DNA of 64,000 nucleotides from an uncultured Polaribacter sp. (GTDB lineage Bacteria; Bacteroidota; Bacteroidia; Flavobacteriales; Flavobacteriaceae): NCBI RefSeq assembly GCF_947497125.1, contig NZ_CANMFI010000002.1, positions 412,748 to 476,747 of the forward strand, read 5' to 3'. Shown piece by piece: positions 25,316 to 40,300 of this stretch (position 1 is its first letter; each line of letters starts with the position of its first letter). The notes under the pieces were generated by a model. It saw only the letters and a program-made list of their open reading frames with translations, ran no database searches and was not told where the DNA came from. The position numbers and the translations under genes were made by a program.

Positions 25316-28300
25316 ATGAAAATAAAAGCTACACTATTGTTGCTTCTTGTAACAATTTCTTCTTTTTCACAAACGTTAACAATTTCAGCAAATGGTTAAA
25401 CAGGCACTTCAGGCAAAAACTGGAGTATTTCTAACAAGGTTTTTTCCGTAACTGGAGACGCAAATGTTCACCCCTCCGTAATTGAGCGTCAATTAGGCTA
25501 CAGTAATTTATCTGTTTTAGTTTTAGGAGATGGTGGTTCTATTCTCATAAAAGCCCCTATAAAAGGAAGAACCAAGCGCCAATTACAACTTACAGCCTCA
25601 AAAGCCATCCATGTCTTAGCAGCAGTAGAAATCAATGAAGGAACTGTTTATCTAAGGGCCGTAAATGCTAATGAAGCCTCAGGGAAAATCTATTTAAACA
25701 GCAGTATTAATGTATCTTCTAACAAAGAGAAAGCGGGAAACATTTTTATTGAAGCCAAAGAAATTGAACTTTCTAGCACATCTACCCTATTGGCAAAAGG
25801 GGCGCTAGGTGGCGGGAATATTCTTGTGGGAGGAGATTGGCAGGGAGGCGCAAGCTTTGAAAATAGGCTCTTAAAAAATAAAAAAACACTCTATCAAGCA
25901 ACTTCTGTGACAATGGAAAGTGGCGCGTTAATCAATAGCAGTGCTGTAAATAATGGAGACGGCGGTACTGTGGTTCTATGGACCAATATTAAAAACCCAA
26001 ATGCTACAACAAAAGCACAGGGTACTATAATTTCTAAAGGGGGTAGCAATCATGGCCGTGGAGGAAAAATTGAAACCTCGGGAGCCTCACTAGACAAGAA
26101 AGGCATTACAATAAACACTACAGCCCATAATGGTGCCGTGGGAGACTGGCTCATAGATCCTTACAGTTATTTTTTAAATAGCGCAGAGCTCTCCTCTTTA
26201 AACACCGCTTTAGAGACCACCAATATTGAAATATCAACTAGCGCTAGTAGTGGCAGTGGAGCTTCTGCTGAGTTTAGTTCTTCTCATGCAGGAGGGGTCC
26301 AACAAGCCAGCGGGAATATTGTTTTCCTAAGCAATTTTACATACACCGGAACCAACGCAAGAACCTTAACTTTAACGGCTCATAATGATATTTATCTTAA
26401 TAATATTACCACTAATGGAGGTCCTCTAAATATTAACTTAAGAGCAGATGGCGATACTATTTTCGTAGACGGCGATATAAGTACTGAGGGTGGGAATATA
26501 AATGTAAATGCCAGTAACATATATTTTCAAAAAACTGGTAATCAAGTTTTAAATACAGCAGGAGGGTCTCTTAACTTTAACGCCACCAATATTAATCTTC
26601 TTGGGAGCGGAGGAACCATGACGCTTAAAACTAATAACGGTTCCCTAAACTTAGGTTCTGGCTCTGTAACGCGTACAGCAAGCAAACACCTCATTGCAGA
26701 GCCAACAAATTTAATGTCATGGTCTGGAAGATATCATGGAAATACAAGACTTTCTGACAGAGATACCGGGGTTAATATAGTTGCCGGAAGAGAATACTCT
26801 ATGAGGTTGTGGTTTTGGGACTCTTGGGACAGTGAATACTTTATCTTAAAAGTAGGAAGTACTACGTATTTTGCGGCCACAAGAAATTTCTCTAATGGAA
26901 TCTCAGTCTCAGAAGCTAATTATGGACTGCAATATTATACATCAAGTGATGATACTAACCTTGGACAAGCAAGTTGGGACGACGCTTATGCAGACATTAC
27001 TTTTACTGCAGAAAGAAGCGGGGCATTAGTGTTACGCCACTCATTAAATTCTGATGACAATGATGAGTCTGCAGAAATTAATGATGTTAATGAAACTAGA
27101 TTCTCTACTCAAAATTTCACAGACAATAAAATCTTAAAACTAGAAACTACTTCTGGAAATATTAGTGGGTCAAAAAATATTTCGGGGATTAGCAGTATTA
27201 CTATTCAGAGCGATAGCAGCAATAATAACCTAAGTGGAATAATTTCTGGAAATCTCTCTCTCTTAAAATCTGGAACAGGAACCGCAACCCTAAGCGGCAG
27301 TAATACCTATACAGGAAACAGCACTATTGAAAGCGGTTCTTTAATTCTTAAAAATAATGCTGCCACACAGAGTTCTAAAACAATCAACGGAACTGGAAAA
27401 CTATTTATAGAACCAAACTCAAATTATGATTTTACAGCTTGGAATTTATCATCATCTCTTTCTAGTTTCACCATAGGAACCATCTCTAACACAGCAGATG
27501 TTAACATTTTTTCTACAATCAACATTGCAGGACCAGTTTCGGTTTATGGTGGAAATGTTAATGTAAATTCAAACATTACAAGCACCAGTATGTCAGGTGC
27601 TGGAATCAACTTAATTGCACAAAACAATATTTTAGGACTAAATAGTAATTTATTAACTAGTGGAGCTTCCGTTTTATTGAGTGCAAATAGTAACGATAAT
27701 AATGCTGGAAGGATTGCTTTAGTTGAAGCTGACATCATTACAAACGGAGGAAACATCACCTTAGGAGGAGGTACTGATGGTAGCGGCTTTGCTACTGGGA
27801 CTTCTCAAACAGGAAACGGATGGTATAGAGGTGTTTATGTAAATAATTCAATTCTTAATGCAGGTGGCTCTGCGTCTGGAGGAGATATAATTCTTAGAGG
27901 AAAAGGATACATTACAGAAGTAAATGATTACAATCTTGGTATTGATATTGTTGTAAATACAGAAATAAAGACAAATATGTCTGGAGACATATCTATTTAT
28001 GGTATTGGAGGTCCTAACAAAGCACCAGATAATCACGGAGCAGGAATTAATTTTTTTAATCAAAACAGCATCTATACAGCCTCTGGAAATATTTTACTTG
28101 ACGGAACAGCAGGAGGCGGAAGTGCTGCAACTGCCAGACTAGATGCAGGAATTAATTTTGATGGTGGAGGTACTTTTTCTTCTAAAATTCATTCAACTTC
28201 GGGAGATATTACATTAACTGGAAGAAAAAGTAACCTAAGTAATAGTTTTGGTATACAAACAGGGATAAATATTCCTATCTATATAGGTACTGATGGAACT

Positions 28301-31300
28301 ACTGCTACCACAGGAGATATTGTATTAAATGCTGATAATTTATCTTTAATCTACACCTCTAATATTGAAACTACGGGTAGTTTAACAGTGCAATCTATTG
28401 CAAATACTTTTTCTAATGCAATTACATTTCCATCTTCTACAACAAATTTATCAAATACCATTAGTGAGTTAACCATTGGAAAACCAACTAACACAGCAAA
28501 TGTTACTTTTGGAAAAAACACAACCATTGCAGGGCCAATTACTGCTTATGGAGATGATATTGCAGTTAACGGAGAGCTTAATACATCTGGAGCTAGCGAT
28601 GCTGATATTTTACTAAAGGTAAGCGGAAATATTACAACATTAACTTCAAAAGACATCACAACAAATGGAGGAAACATTTCGCTTTGGGCCGATAGAGATT
28701 CTTCAAACGGAGGTTATATTAAAATTGGAGATCAAAGTGATTTAAATTCTAATGGTGGAGACATTACACTTTCTGGTGGAACCGACCTAATTACCGGTTA
28801 TGCTAATGGAACTGGAGGTGAACATGGTGTAGTTATTGGATCTAATAATTCTAATACCAATACAATAAACTCTAATGGTGGAGAAATCTTAATGAGAGGT
28901 TATGCATCTTCAGATAATAACTCATCAACATATTATAATGGTGTTATGTTGTCCTCTGGAGTATCTATAGATGGTGGCACTGGTTCTGTTTCTATTTACG
29001 CTAAATCCGAAGATCAATATGGTTTTAACATCTCTAGCGGTACATCAGCAGGAGTAACTATTCGATCTGCAAAAACCTCTGGAAATGCAATTACTCTTGA
29101 TGCCTGGTCTAACAATAGCTTGGGACTCGTATTTAATTATGATGTAAACAAACAACTTCTTGCTACTGGTGGTGGGGATATATCTATAAAAGGAATAACA
29201 ACAGCTTCCAGCTATGGAATTTTCTTGTCGGATATTGATATTTTAGCCACAGGCGGAACAATCAAAATTGATGCAGGTAGCAAGGGAATCACCACAGGTG
29301 GATCTAAACCTTATACAATTATTGGAAGTAAAATTGCCGATCCTAACATAGCAAGTTCATCATCAAATGTTAATGTAATTAGTGATGTTTTTAATTTTTC
29401 TTCAACGACTAAATTCAACACAACGGGCAGTCTAACACTAGAATCTGCTGGATCTTCTTTTTCAAGCCCTTTTAATTCAAGTAAATTTCATTTATCAACT
29501 AATTTAAGTGGTTTAACTATTGGTAAACCAAGCAACACAGCTGACATTACTTTTGGATCAAACACAACTATTGCAGGGCCAATTAATGCTTACGGGGGAA
29601 GTATTTTAGTAAACTCAAATTTAAGTAGTACAGCAACAAATAAAGACATTTTACTAAAAGCCTCTAACGTAATAAGCCTTCCAGATGCTACATCAATTAC
29701 AACCAACGGTGGTAATGTGGTGCTATGGTCTGATACTGATGGTACTAATGGTGGTGGTGTTTATTTAGGTTCTAGTGGATCAAGCGCATCAAACATTTCT
29801 ACTTCTGGTGGTGGATTTTGGGCTGGTGGTGGTTCTGGAACTTCTAATTGGGTGCCTTCTGATGGAGCAACGGCGATTACAGTTGGAGACGATTACGCAA
29901 TTGGAAACTCAGCTTCTTTAGCTTCTATATACCAAAATAGAGGAATTAGAACAGCTAAATTAAATTTAAACACAGGTTCTGGTAATATTTTACTAAAAGG
30001 TAAAGGCGGTGAAAATGCAATAGTAAATGGCTCAAGTATGAGTTTAGGAATTGATATCGTATTAGGAACTCAAATAACTACCACAACAGGTTCTATAACT
30101 CTTGATGGTGTTGGTGGTTCAAATGCCTCAAATAACGGGAATCATACAGACGGAATTAATATCTGGAGTAGCAATACTATAAAATCAACTTCTGGCGACA
30201 TCAACTTAATCGGAAAATCTGGTAATGGAGGTACGGGAGGAAACGGATATACAGGTAGAAACGGTATTTTAGTGTCATCAGGTACAAATACAATTACAAC
30301 TGCTGGAGACATTACGCTAACAGCAATTCCAAATACCGATTCAAGTAATGGATTTTATTTTTTAAACACAACCAATATTGGTAGTGCCAGTAATCCAGCT
30401 ACAACCGGAGCTATTACTTTAATTTCAGATAACTGGAATTTGAGTACCCTAAATCTAAATACAACAGGTGCTTTAGTTGTAGAACCATATTCAGATAGCT
30501 TTTCACAAGCGGTCAGTTTTCCTACTTCAGGAACTATAATTTCAACATCAGTTAGTGGTTTTACATTTGGTAAACCAACTAACACAGCAAATATTACATT
30601 TGATGGTAACACAACTATTGCAGGGCCAATTACTGCTTATGGGGGAACAATTGCGGTAAATGCCGCACTAACTGCTACGAATGATAATATAAATTTAACA
30701 ACCACAGCAGTCGCAACACAAACGGCAGCGCTTACAGCAAGCAATCTGAGTTTAAATGGAGCTGGTTCATTTACACTACAGAATAATTTAAATAACATAA
30801 CTACACTTTCAGCAGGTAGCAGTAGTGTTCCTGTTGGCAGCATAAGTTACCTAGATAGCAATGCATTAGAAATAGGCACGGTTGGTTCGCAAAGTGGTAT
30901 TTTCTCTAGCGGTAACATTTTAGTGGAAACTGATACTGGAAATATAACCCTATCACAAAATCTAAATACATCCTCTACTTCTGATGATGCCATTATTCTG
31001 AATGCTGACAAATCTTCTGCAGCGAACTCAGCATCTGGAGGAAATATTATTGTTACCGGGACTCCAACTTTAACATTCCCTGCAACTGCAAGAGCTAAAC
31101 TTTACAGTGGTACAGAAACAGCTAGTACAGGCTTGACAACTTTAGTGGGAGGTGCAACTAATACTAGATTTGGTTTTGATGAAAACTCTGCAATTACTCC
31201 TGTGTTATCTGATAATAATGCTTATGCTGTTTACCGTTTTCAGACTGGAGCTGGAGATCTTACTATTGTAGCCTCGGGAGGTGATAGTATAAATAGTACT

Positions 31301-34300
31301 TGGAGCTACAGCAGTGGCGTAATTACGACCATCTCTTCCCCAATAAATATAAATTCGTCAGTTGTAGAAGGATATTTGGCTACAGGAGATTTAACTATTG
31401 AAGCGGGTAATATAAGTGTGGAGGACGATGTTAATTCTACTACAGCAAATAATTTGACCTTAAAAGCAAAAGGAAATATCACACAAGCCGTTTCTAAGTC
31501 AATTACAACAGATGGTGGTGATATTATCTTTTGGGTAGATAGTGACAATGATGGATTAGGATATATTGATTTATCTAGTTCTGGACAAACACTTGCTACA
31601 AATGGAGGAGATATTATTATGGGAGGTGGTTTAGGAACTACTATTCCAACTGGTTTTGCTAATGGAGCAACTTCTAAGGATGGTATTATATTAGGCTCTG
31701 GAAGTACTTATACTACCGTTTTAGATACCAGAAAAACAGGAGGTACTGCTGGGAATATTTCTGTAAAAGGTAAAACTTCCGGAAACTTTGATGGGATTTA
31801 CGTTTCTAACGCACAGTTTTTTGCCCATGATTTAACACTAAACGGTGAAGCTTCTAATGCTGCTAATTATGGAGTAAGATTGGGTTCTAGTAATGTATAT
31901 AATGGGTCCAATGTGAGCCACGTTATTGACATTGATAATGACTTAATTATAACAGCTAAAAATACTGCCAGTAATTACTCAGGTAATGTTTTAAGAACTG
32001 GTGGAAATCCTAGAATGTTTGTTGATGGTAATATTACCTTTAATTCTATTGGTAAATTTGCCTTTGCCACCTATCAGAACTATATTGACGTAAAGCCTAC
32101 TAAAACATTAACTCTTAATTTTGATGGCTCTGCCATTTTTGCAACACCAATAGGTAATACAACTACTGGTGTAGCTCAAGGAAATGTTATTATAAAGTCA
32201 TATCAAGAAGCTAGCTTTACTAGTCCTTTTGACCTATCTTCAATAACTTTTTTATCAACTAATTTAAGTGGATTAACTATAGGTAAAACGACTAATTCAG
32301 CAAACATTACCTTTAGAAACATTACAACTATTGCTGGGCCAATTACTGCTTATGGGGGAGATATTAAACTATCAAATTCATTAAGTAGTACATTGACAAA
32401 TGCTGCCATAAAAATATTAGCCAAAGGCCATATCCTTGGAGTTGGTTCTGCTTTTAATCTTAATTCTGAAGGAGGTAATATATTATTAGCATCAAATGTA
32501 GATGACAGTACTGACAATGACTCCATAAATAATGGCTACATACAATTCAGAAATGGTCTTAATATTAATTCTAATGGAGGAGATATTACTTTGGGCGGTA
32601 GCAATTCAGAAGGAAGTGGATATGCTACAGGAAAGGTTGGTACAAATGATGCGTACAATGAGGGCTTTAGAATAGACAAAATTGTAAATTTAAACTCTGG
32701 GGGTGGGAATATTAGTATAAAAGGAAAATCTTCACTGTCAGCTATGTCTACAACTGGGTTTGGAGCTTCTGGTATTGGCTTTTATAGTTTTACAACCAAT
32801 GGTAATATCAATAGTGGCAATGGGAACATTCTCATAGACGGTATTACACAAAACACCACTAATACTATATACACAGCTGGTATTCAAGTGGCTTTAAATT
32901 CAAATAAGCCTCTCACTATTAGCAGTAACAGCAATAGTACAGAGGCTATCACTTTAAACGGACAAGCAACCGCAAGTAATCAGAACAGCAATTATGGAAT
33001 TGGGGTACAAACCAATTCTCCTCTCTATTTATTAGCTCCAAATGGCGGAGGAATTTCTATAAACACAGGAACCCAATACAATGGCTCTGGCAACAAGTGG
33101 GAGGCTGCATTTAGATCTGAATTAAGAATGCTGTCTAGTTCTGGTCCTATAAGCCTGAATGGTGGACAGTTAAACGGCACAGAAAGCAATGGTGGATTAT
33201 ACTTTGATGTTCACCCCTATTTTGGATCTAAAGCAGGTAGCTCTATTACAACTAGTAGTAGTAATATTTCTTTTAATTATGATGACTATCTTTGGGCAAC
33301 GAACAACCCTAAAATTAGCTCAACAGGTATCTTTAATTGGCAGTCTAATTCAGATGAGTTTAAAATTAGTAGTGTAAAAACTAGTTGGATAGACTTTAAT
33401 GAGAACAACCAAACTCTAAGTGGTTTAAATATTGGAAAAGCTAGCAATACTCTGAATATTATAGAAGTCGATGAAGACTTAGAAATTAACGGACCTATTG
33501 CATTTTACGGTGGTGATTTAACAATTAACAAAAAACTACAAGCCACAAACAGCACCATCACTTTAGACGGTTCTGGAAATATTACAGACGGTACAGACGG
33601 ATATTTGGTAGCCGATAATCTGGCCTTACTAGATGGAGCGGTTACCTTAGATAATGCATTAAATGATATAGCAACTATAGCTGCAAACAATGTTGATACT
33701 ATCAGTTATACTGATAAAAACGCTTTAGAAATAGGAAGTGTAAGTTCTACTGATGGAATCACAACAAGTGGTAGTATTGAAATAGCTACTTTATCTGGGG
33801 ACCTTTTAGTAAAAGAACCTGTTATTTCTACAAAAACGAATGGCGATGCTATAAAATTATTTGCAGACAAGGATGCTTTGTTAAATACAGAAGGCGATGG
33901 AAATATAAAAATAACAGATAATGGAGCTATTACAATAGCTTCCGGAGCAAGAACCTTATTGTATTCAGGTTTATCTACTGAAAGTACAGGAGTTGATACC
34001 TTTGTTGGCGGTGAAGTAAATACGAGACTTCCATTTGATGCTAACTCAAATCTTACTACAATTTCTCCTAACCTTTCAGCATCAGGGAAATACGCAATTT
34101 ATAGAAAATCGACAATTATTAATTTAACCATTTCAGACCCTACAATTACGTTGAGTAAAGGATACAATGGTACAACAGATGTAGCTGTAGTGAAAGGAAC
34201 TGTTTCAGGTAAATTAACTGGTGATGCAGTAACAGTAACAGCAACCGCAAATTACGATTCAGAAAATGTTGGAACCGCAAAAACAATTACAGTTGTGTAT

Positions 34301-37300
34301 ACTTTGTCTGGTGATGATAAAGATGGGTATGTAGCACCTGCTAATTTTACAATAAATACAGGGGTTATTACCTCAAAAGAAGTAACGATAAGTGGTTTAA
34401 CAGGATCTAATAAAGAATATGATGCAACCACAGCTGCTGCTGCAATGGGAACTGCATCATTAAATGGAGTTTTGTTGTCTGATGACGTATCATTAGGAGG
34501 TAGTCCTAGTTTTACTTTTGCAGATGCGAATGTAGGAACGGGAAAAACCATCACTACTACAGGTTATTCGTTAACAGGTGACGATAAAGACAACTACAGC
34601 TTAACACAACCTATTTTAACCGCAAATATTACTGCAAAACCATTAACGGTTACAGGAATTACAGGTGAAAATAAAATCTACGACGGAAACACAACTGCAT
34701 CAGTTACAGGAACGGCAGAGTTATCAGGTTTAGTAACAGATGATGCTGTTACTTTAACAGGAACACCAAGTTTTACGTTTGCAGATGCGAATGTAGGAAC
34801 TGGAAAAAGCATCACAACAACTGGTTATTCATTAACAGGTGCTGATAAAGACAACTACAGCTTAACGCAACCGAGTTTAACGGCAAATATTACAGCAAAA
34901 GGATTAACGGTTACAGGAATTACAGGAGCTAACAAAATCTACGACGGAAACACAACCGCATCAGTTACAGGAACGGCAGAGTTATCAGGAATAGAAACAG
35001 ATGATGTTGTTACTTTAACAGGCACACCAATTTTTACGTTTGCAGATGCGAATGTAGGAACAGATACAACGATTGCTACAACGGGTTATACTTTAGCTGG
35101 TGACGACAAAGACAACTATAGTTTAACGCAACCTATTTTATCAGCAGATATTACAGCCAAAGAATTAACAGTTACCGGCATTACAGGGGAAAATAAAATC
35201 TACGACGGAAACACATCAGCATCAGTTACAGGAACAGCGGAATTATCAGGATTAGTAACAGATGATACTGTTACTTTGGCTGGTTCACCAATTTTTACGT
35301 TTGCAGATGCGAATGTAGGTTCAGATAAAACCATCACTACTACAGGTTATTCGTTAACAGGTGCTGATAAAGACAATTACAGCTTAACACAGCCGAGTTT
35401 ATTAGCAGATATTACTGCAAAACCATTAACGGTTAGCGGAATTACAGGAGTTAACAAAGAATACGATGCAACCACAGCTGCTACTATAACAGGAACAGCT
35501 GAGTTATCAGGTGTAGAAACAGCTGATGTTGTTACTTTAACAGGCACACCAATTTTTACGTTTGCAGATGCGAATGTAGGAACAGGAAAAACAATCACTA
35601 CAACTGGTTATACTTTAGCTGGTGACGACAAAGACAACTACAGCTTAACACAGCCAAGTTTGTTAGCAGATATTACTGCCAAAGAATTAACAGTTAGCGG
35701 AATTACAGGTGATAATAAAGAATACGATGCAACCACAGCCGCTACTATAACAGGAACAGCAGAGTTATCAGGTGTAGTAACAGATGATGCTGTTAGTTTA
35801 GCGGGTACACCAAGTTTTACTTTTGAAGATGCGAATGTAGGAACAGGCAAAACGATTGCTTCAACGGGTTATTCGTTAATAGGTGACGACAAAGACAATT
35901 ACAGCTTAACGCAACCGAGTTTAACGGCAAATATTACAGCAAAAGGATTAACGGTTATAGGAATTACAGGAGCTAACAAAATCTACGACGGAAACACAAC
36001 CGCATCAGTTACAGGAACGGCAGAGTTATCAGGAATAGAAACAGATGATGTTGTTACTTTAGCGGGTACACCAAGTTTTGCATTTGCCGATGCGAATGTA
36101 GGTTTAGATAAAACCATCACTACAACGGGTTATACTTTAGCTGGTGCTGATAAAGATAACTACAGTTTAACGCAACCTATTTTATCAGCAAATATCACTG
36201 CAAAACCATTAACGGTTACCGAAATTATTGGGGAAAATAAAATCTACGACGGAAACACATCAGCAACCGCGTCAGGTACTGCTTCTTTAACAGGCGTTGT
36301 AGGAAGTGACGATGTTACTTTATCAGGCACTGCAAGTTATGTGTTTGCACAGTCAGGTGTTGGGACCTATATTGCTATTACAACAACAGGTTATATGCTA
36401 TCAGGTGACGATAAAGACAACTATAGTTTAACGCAACCTATTTTATCAGCAGATATTACCGCAAAACCATTAACTATAACAGGAATTACAGGTGATAATA
36501 AAATCTACGACGGAACAACAACCGCATCAGTTACCGGAACAGCTGAGTTATCTGGAATAGTAACAGATGATGTTGTTACTTTAGCGGGTACACCAAGCTT
36601 TGCATTTGCAGATGCGAATGTAGGAACAGGAAAAACCATTACTACAACGGGTTATACTTTAGCTGGTGCTGATAAAGACAACTACAGTTTAACGCAACCT
36701 ATTTTATTAGCAGATATTACCGCAAAACCATTAACTATAACAGGAATTACAGGTGATAATAAAATCTACGACGGAACACCAACTGCTACTACAACAGGAA
36801 CGGCAGAGTTATCAGGAATAGAAACAGATGATGTTGTTACTTTAGCTGGTTTACCAAGCTTTACGTTTGCAGATGCGAATGTAGAAACAGGAAAAACCAT
36901 CACTACAACGGGTTATTCGTTAGCTGGTGCTGACAAAGACAACTACAGCTTAACACAACCAAGTTTAACGGCAGATATTACAGTAAAACCATTAACGGTT
37001 ACAGGAATTACAGGTGAAAATAAAATCTATGACGGAAACACAACCGCATCAGTTACCGGAACAGCAGAGTTATCAGGAACAGAAACAGATGATACTGTTA
37101 CTTTGGCTGGTTCACCAAGTTTTGCATTTGCAGATGCGAATGTAGCAACTGGAAAAACTATTACTACAACGGGTTATACTTTAGCTGGTGCTGATAAAGA
37201 CAACTACAGTTTAACGCAACCGAGTTTAACGGCAAATATCACTGCAAAACCATTAACTATAACAGCAGGTAGCGATGATAAAACTTATGACGGTATTGCA

Positions 37301-40300
37301 TTAACAAAATCAGATTTTAGTATTACATCAGGTAGTTTAGTTACAGGTCATACATTAAATACTGTTGCTGTAAATGGTTCTCAGAAAAATGTAGGTATTG
37401 GATATAACAAGCCAAGCGGTGCGATTATAGAAGATGCATCAAACGCAGAGGTAACTTCTAATTATGAAATTACTTATGTAGATGGTACGCTAGAGGTTAC
37501 ACAAGAAACGATTATTGTTTCACCTTCAGCTGGTTTACAAAAAACCTATGGAGCATCAGATCCTGAGCTTACCTATACATTTAGCGGAGCGATAACAGGA
37601 GAAACTCCTAGTTTTGAAAACACATTAACTAGGGTTCAAGGAGAAGATGTTGCCACTTATTTAATTACAAAAGGAGCCTTAGTTTTAAAAGATAACGGAG
37701 TTTTTAAAAGTGATAATTATACAATTTCATTTACTACAGATGTATCTTTTGAAATTACCAAAGCACCATTAGAAGTTACTGTAAATAATGATAGTAAGTT
37801 TGTTACTTTTTCTGATATAACAACTTATCAGGGAGTTCGATTTACTGGTTTTCAGTTTGGTGAAGACGCAACAGTTTTAGATTTAACAAACCTTTCGATC
37901 TCTCGAAGTAATTCGACTGAAAATTCATCTGGAGAGTATATTGGAGTGTTAAATGCGACAGGAATTACGGCACAAAATTATGAACTTTCTTATGTTGTAG
38001 GAGATTACACAATTATACCAGCAGACAAATTATTAGTGTCATTAACGCCAACGGATGTTACATACGGAGAAACACCATCATTTGTAATATCTTCAGCAAA
38101 ATATTTATCTTCAACAGGTGCTGTACTTGTAGATTTAACAAGTTCTGCTCAAATAAATAATGAAACTATTACGGTAACAGATGGTTCTGCCGGAACTGCA
38201 GAATTTACAATTGAAGTTGATGCCCCAGAAAACAGTACTTCAGGTAAATTAAAAGTAGGAAACTACCTTGTAAAAGCAGCAAATATTTCGCAATCGAGTC
38301 CTAATTTTAGTGATGATATTTTATTGCAAGGAAATTTAGAAGTAACACCAAAAGAGTTGACTACTTCGCTTACCAGCGGAAAAGAAAAAGTGTATGATGG
38401 TAGTTCTTTGATGTTGAATACACAGGTGAATTTATCTACACCGATTACAAACGATTTGGTAGCTGTTGTTTACACAGGAAACTACGCTGATAAAAATGTA
38501 GGAACTCAAAATTATACGATTACCGGATTAACGCTTGCAGGCGTAGATGCAGATAATTATTTTATATCAGGAGGAGCTGCAGCAACAATTTCTGGAACTG
38601 ATGGTGAAGTTACAAAAAGAACCATTACGGTAACACCAACTTCTGGTCAACAAAAAGAGTTTGGTTCATCAGATCCTGTATTTACGTATGCATACAATGG
38701 GCAGGTTAATGGAGAAGAACCTAGTTTTACAGGAGCACTTTCTAGAGAAGCTGGAAACGGTATTGGAAGTTATAAAATACTACAAGGAACTCTTGCTTTA
38801 AATGATAATTCGCCATTTATCGCATCAAATTACAACTTGGTATTTACAGAAAATGTATTCTTTTCTTTAGGAACTAAAAATTTAAATGATGTAAATATCA
38901 CTATCGCAGCCATTCCAGATTTAGTTTTTACAGGTCAAGAGCAAAAACCAACGCCAACTGTAAAAGAAGAAAATACCGTTTTAGTTGAAGGAGTAGATTT
39001 TACGTTTAGTTATAGCAATAATATCAATCCAGGAATTGCAACCATTACCATTACTGGTATCGGAGGTTATACAGGAGTTTTAACTACTAATTTCAATATT
39101 ATAACAGTTAATCAGGCGCCAGTAATTATTACAAATACAGGCATCACATTAGATGAAGGTGCAAGTGCAACAATTACTACATCAAATTTAGAAACGACAG
39201 ATATAGATGATGCTGCGGCAGAATTAACCTATACGATTACCAAGTTGCCAACAAACGGAACGCTGCAATTAAATGGTGTTGATATTGTTTTGAATGCTAC
39301 ATTTACGCAAGCGGATATTGATTCAGATCTTGTAACGTATCTTCATAATGGATCGCAAACAATTACAGATACTTTCGATTTTAGTGTAGAAGATGGTAAA
39401 GAAGATGGTGTTACAGCGATTACAAATCAAACCTTTAATCTAGCAATTACACCTGTAAATCAGGCGCCAGTAATTATCACAAATTCAGGTATCATATTAG
39501 ATGAAGGTACAAGTGCAACAATTACTACATCAAATTTAGAAACGACAGATATAGATGATGCTGCGGCAGAATTAACCTATACGATTACCAAGTTGCCAAC
39601 AAACGGAACGCTGCAATTAAATGGTGTTGACATTATTTTGAATGCTACATTTACGCAAGCGGATATTGATTCGGATCTTGTAACCTATCTTCATAATGGA
39701 TCGCAAACCATTGCAGATACTTTCGAATTTAGTATAGAAGATGGCAAAGAAGATGGTGTTATAGCGATTACAAATCAAACCTTTAGCATTGTAGTTACAC
39801 CTGTAAATCAGGCGCCAGTAATTATTACAAACACAGGAATCACATTAGATGAAGGTGCAAGCGAAACAATTACTACATCAAACTTACAAACGACAGATAT
39901 AGATGATGTTGCGACTGAATTAACCTATACGATTACCAAGTTGCCAACAAACGGAACGCTGCAATTAAGCGGAACAGCGATTAGTTTAAACGGAACATTT
40001 ACGCAAGCGGATATTGATTCAGATTTTGTAACCTATCTTCATAATGGGTCTCAAACCATTGCAGATGCTTTCGAATTTAGTGTAGAAGACGGCAAAGAAG
40101 ATGGTGTTACTGCGATTACAAATCAAACGTTTAGCATTACAGTTACACCTGTAAATCAGGCGCCAGTAATTATTACAAACACAGGTATCATATTAGATGA
40201 AGGTGCAAGCGCAACAATTACTACATCAAATTTACAAACGACAGATATAGATGATGTTGCGACTGAATTAACCTATACGATTACCAAGTTGCCAACAAAC

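Noticed and set aside
25790-25792. TTG at 25790 as the true start of the giant gene
   Set aside because: No ribosome-binding context or signal peptide, and the frame upstream continues with coherent protein sequence back to a proper signal peptide across one stop codon.
34252-35850. Several minus-strand frames of 60-100 codons in the YDG repeat region
   Set aside because: They recur with the 261-bp period and are antisense shadows of the repeats.
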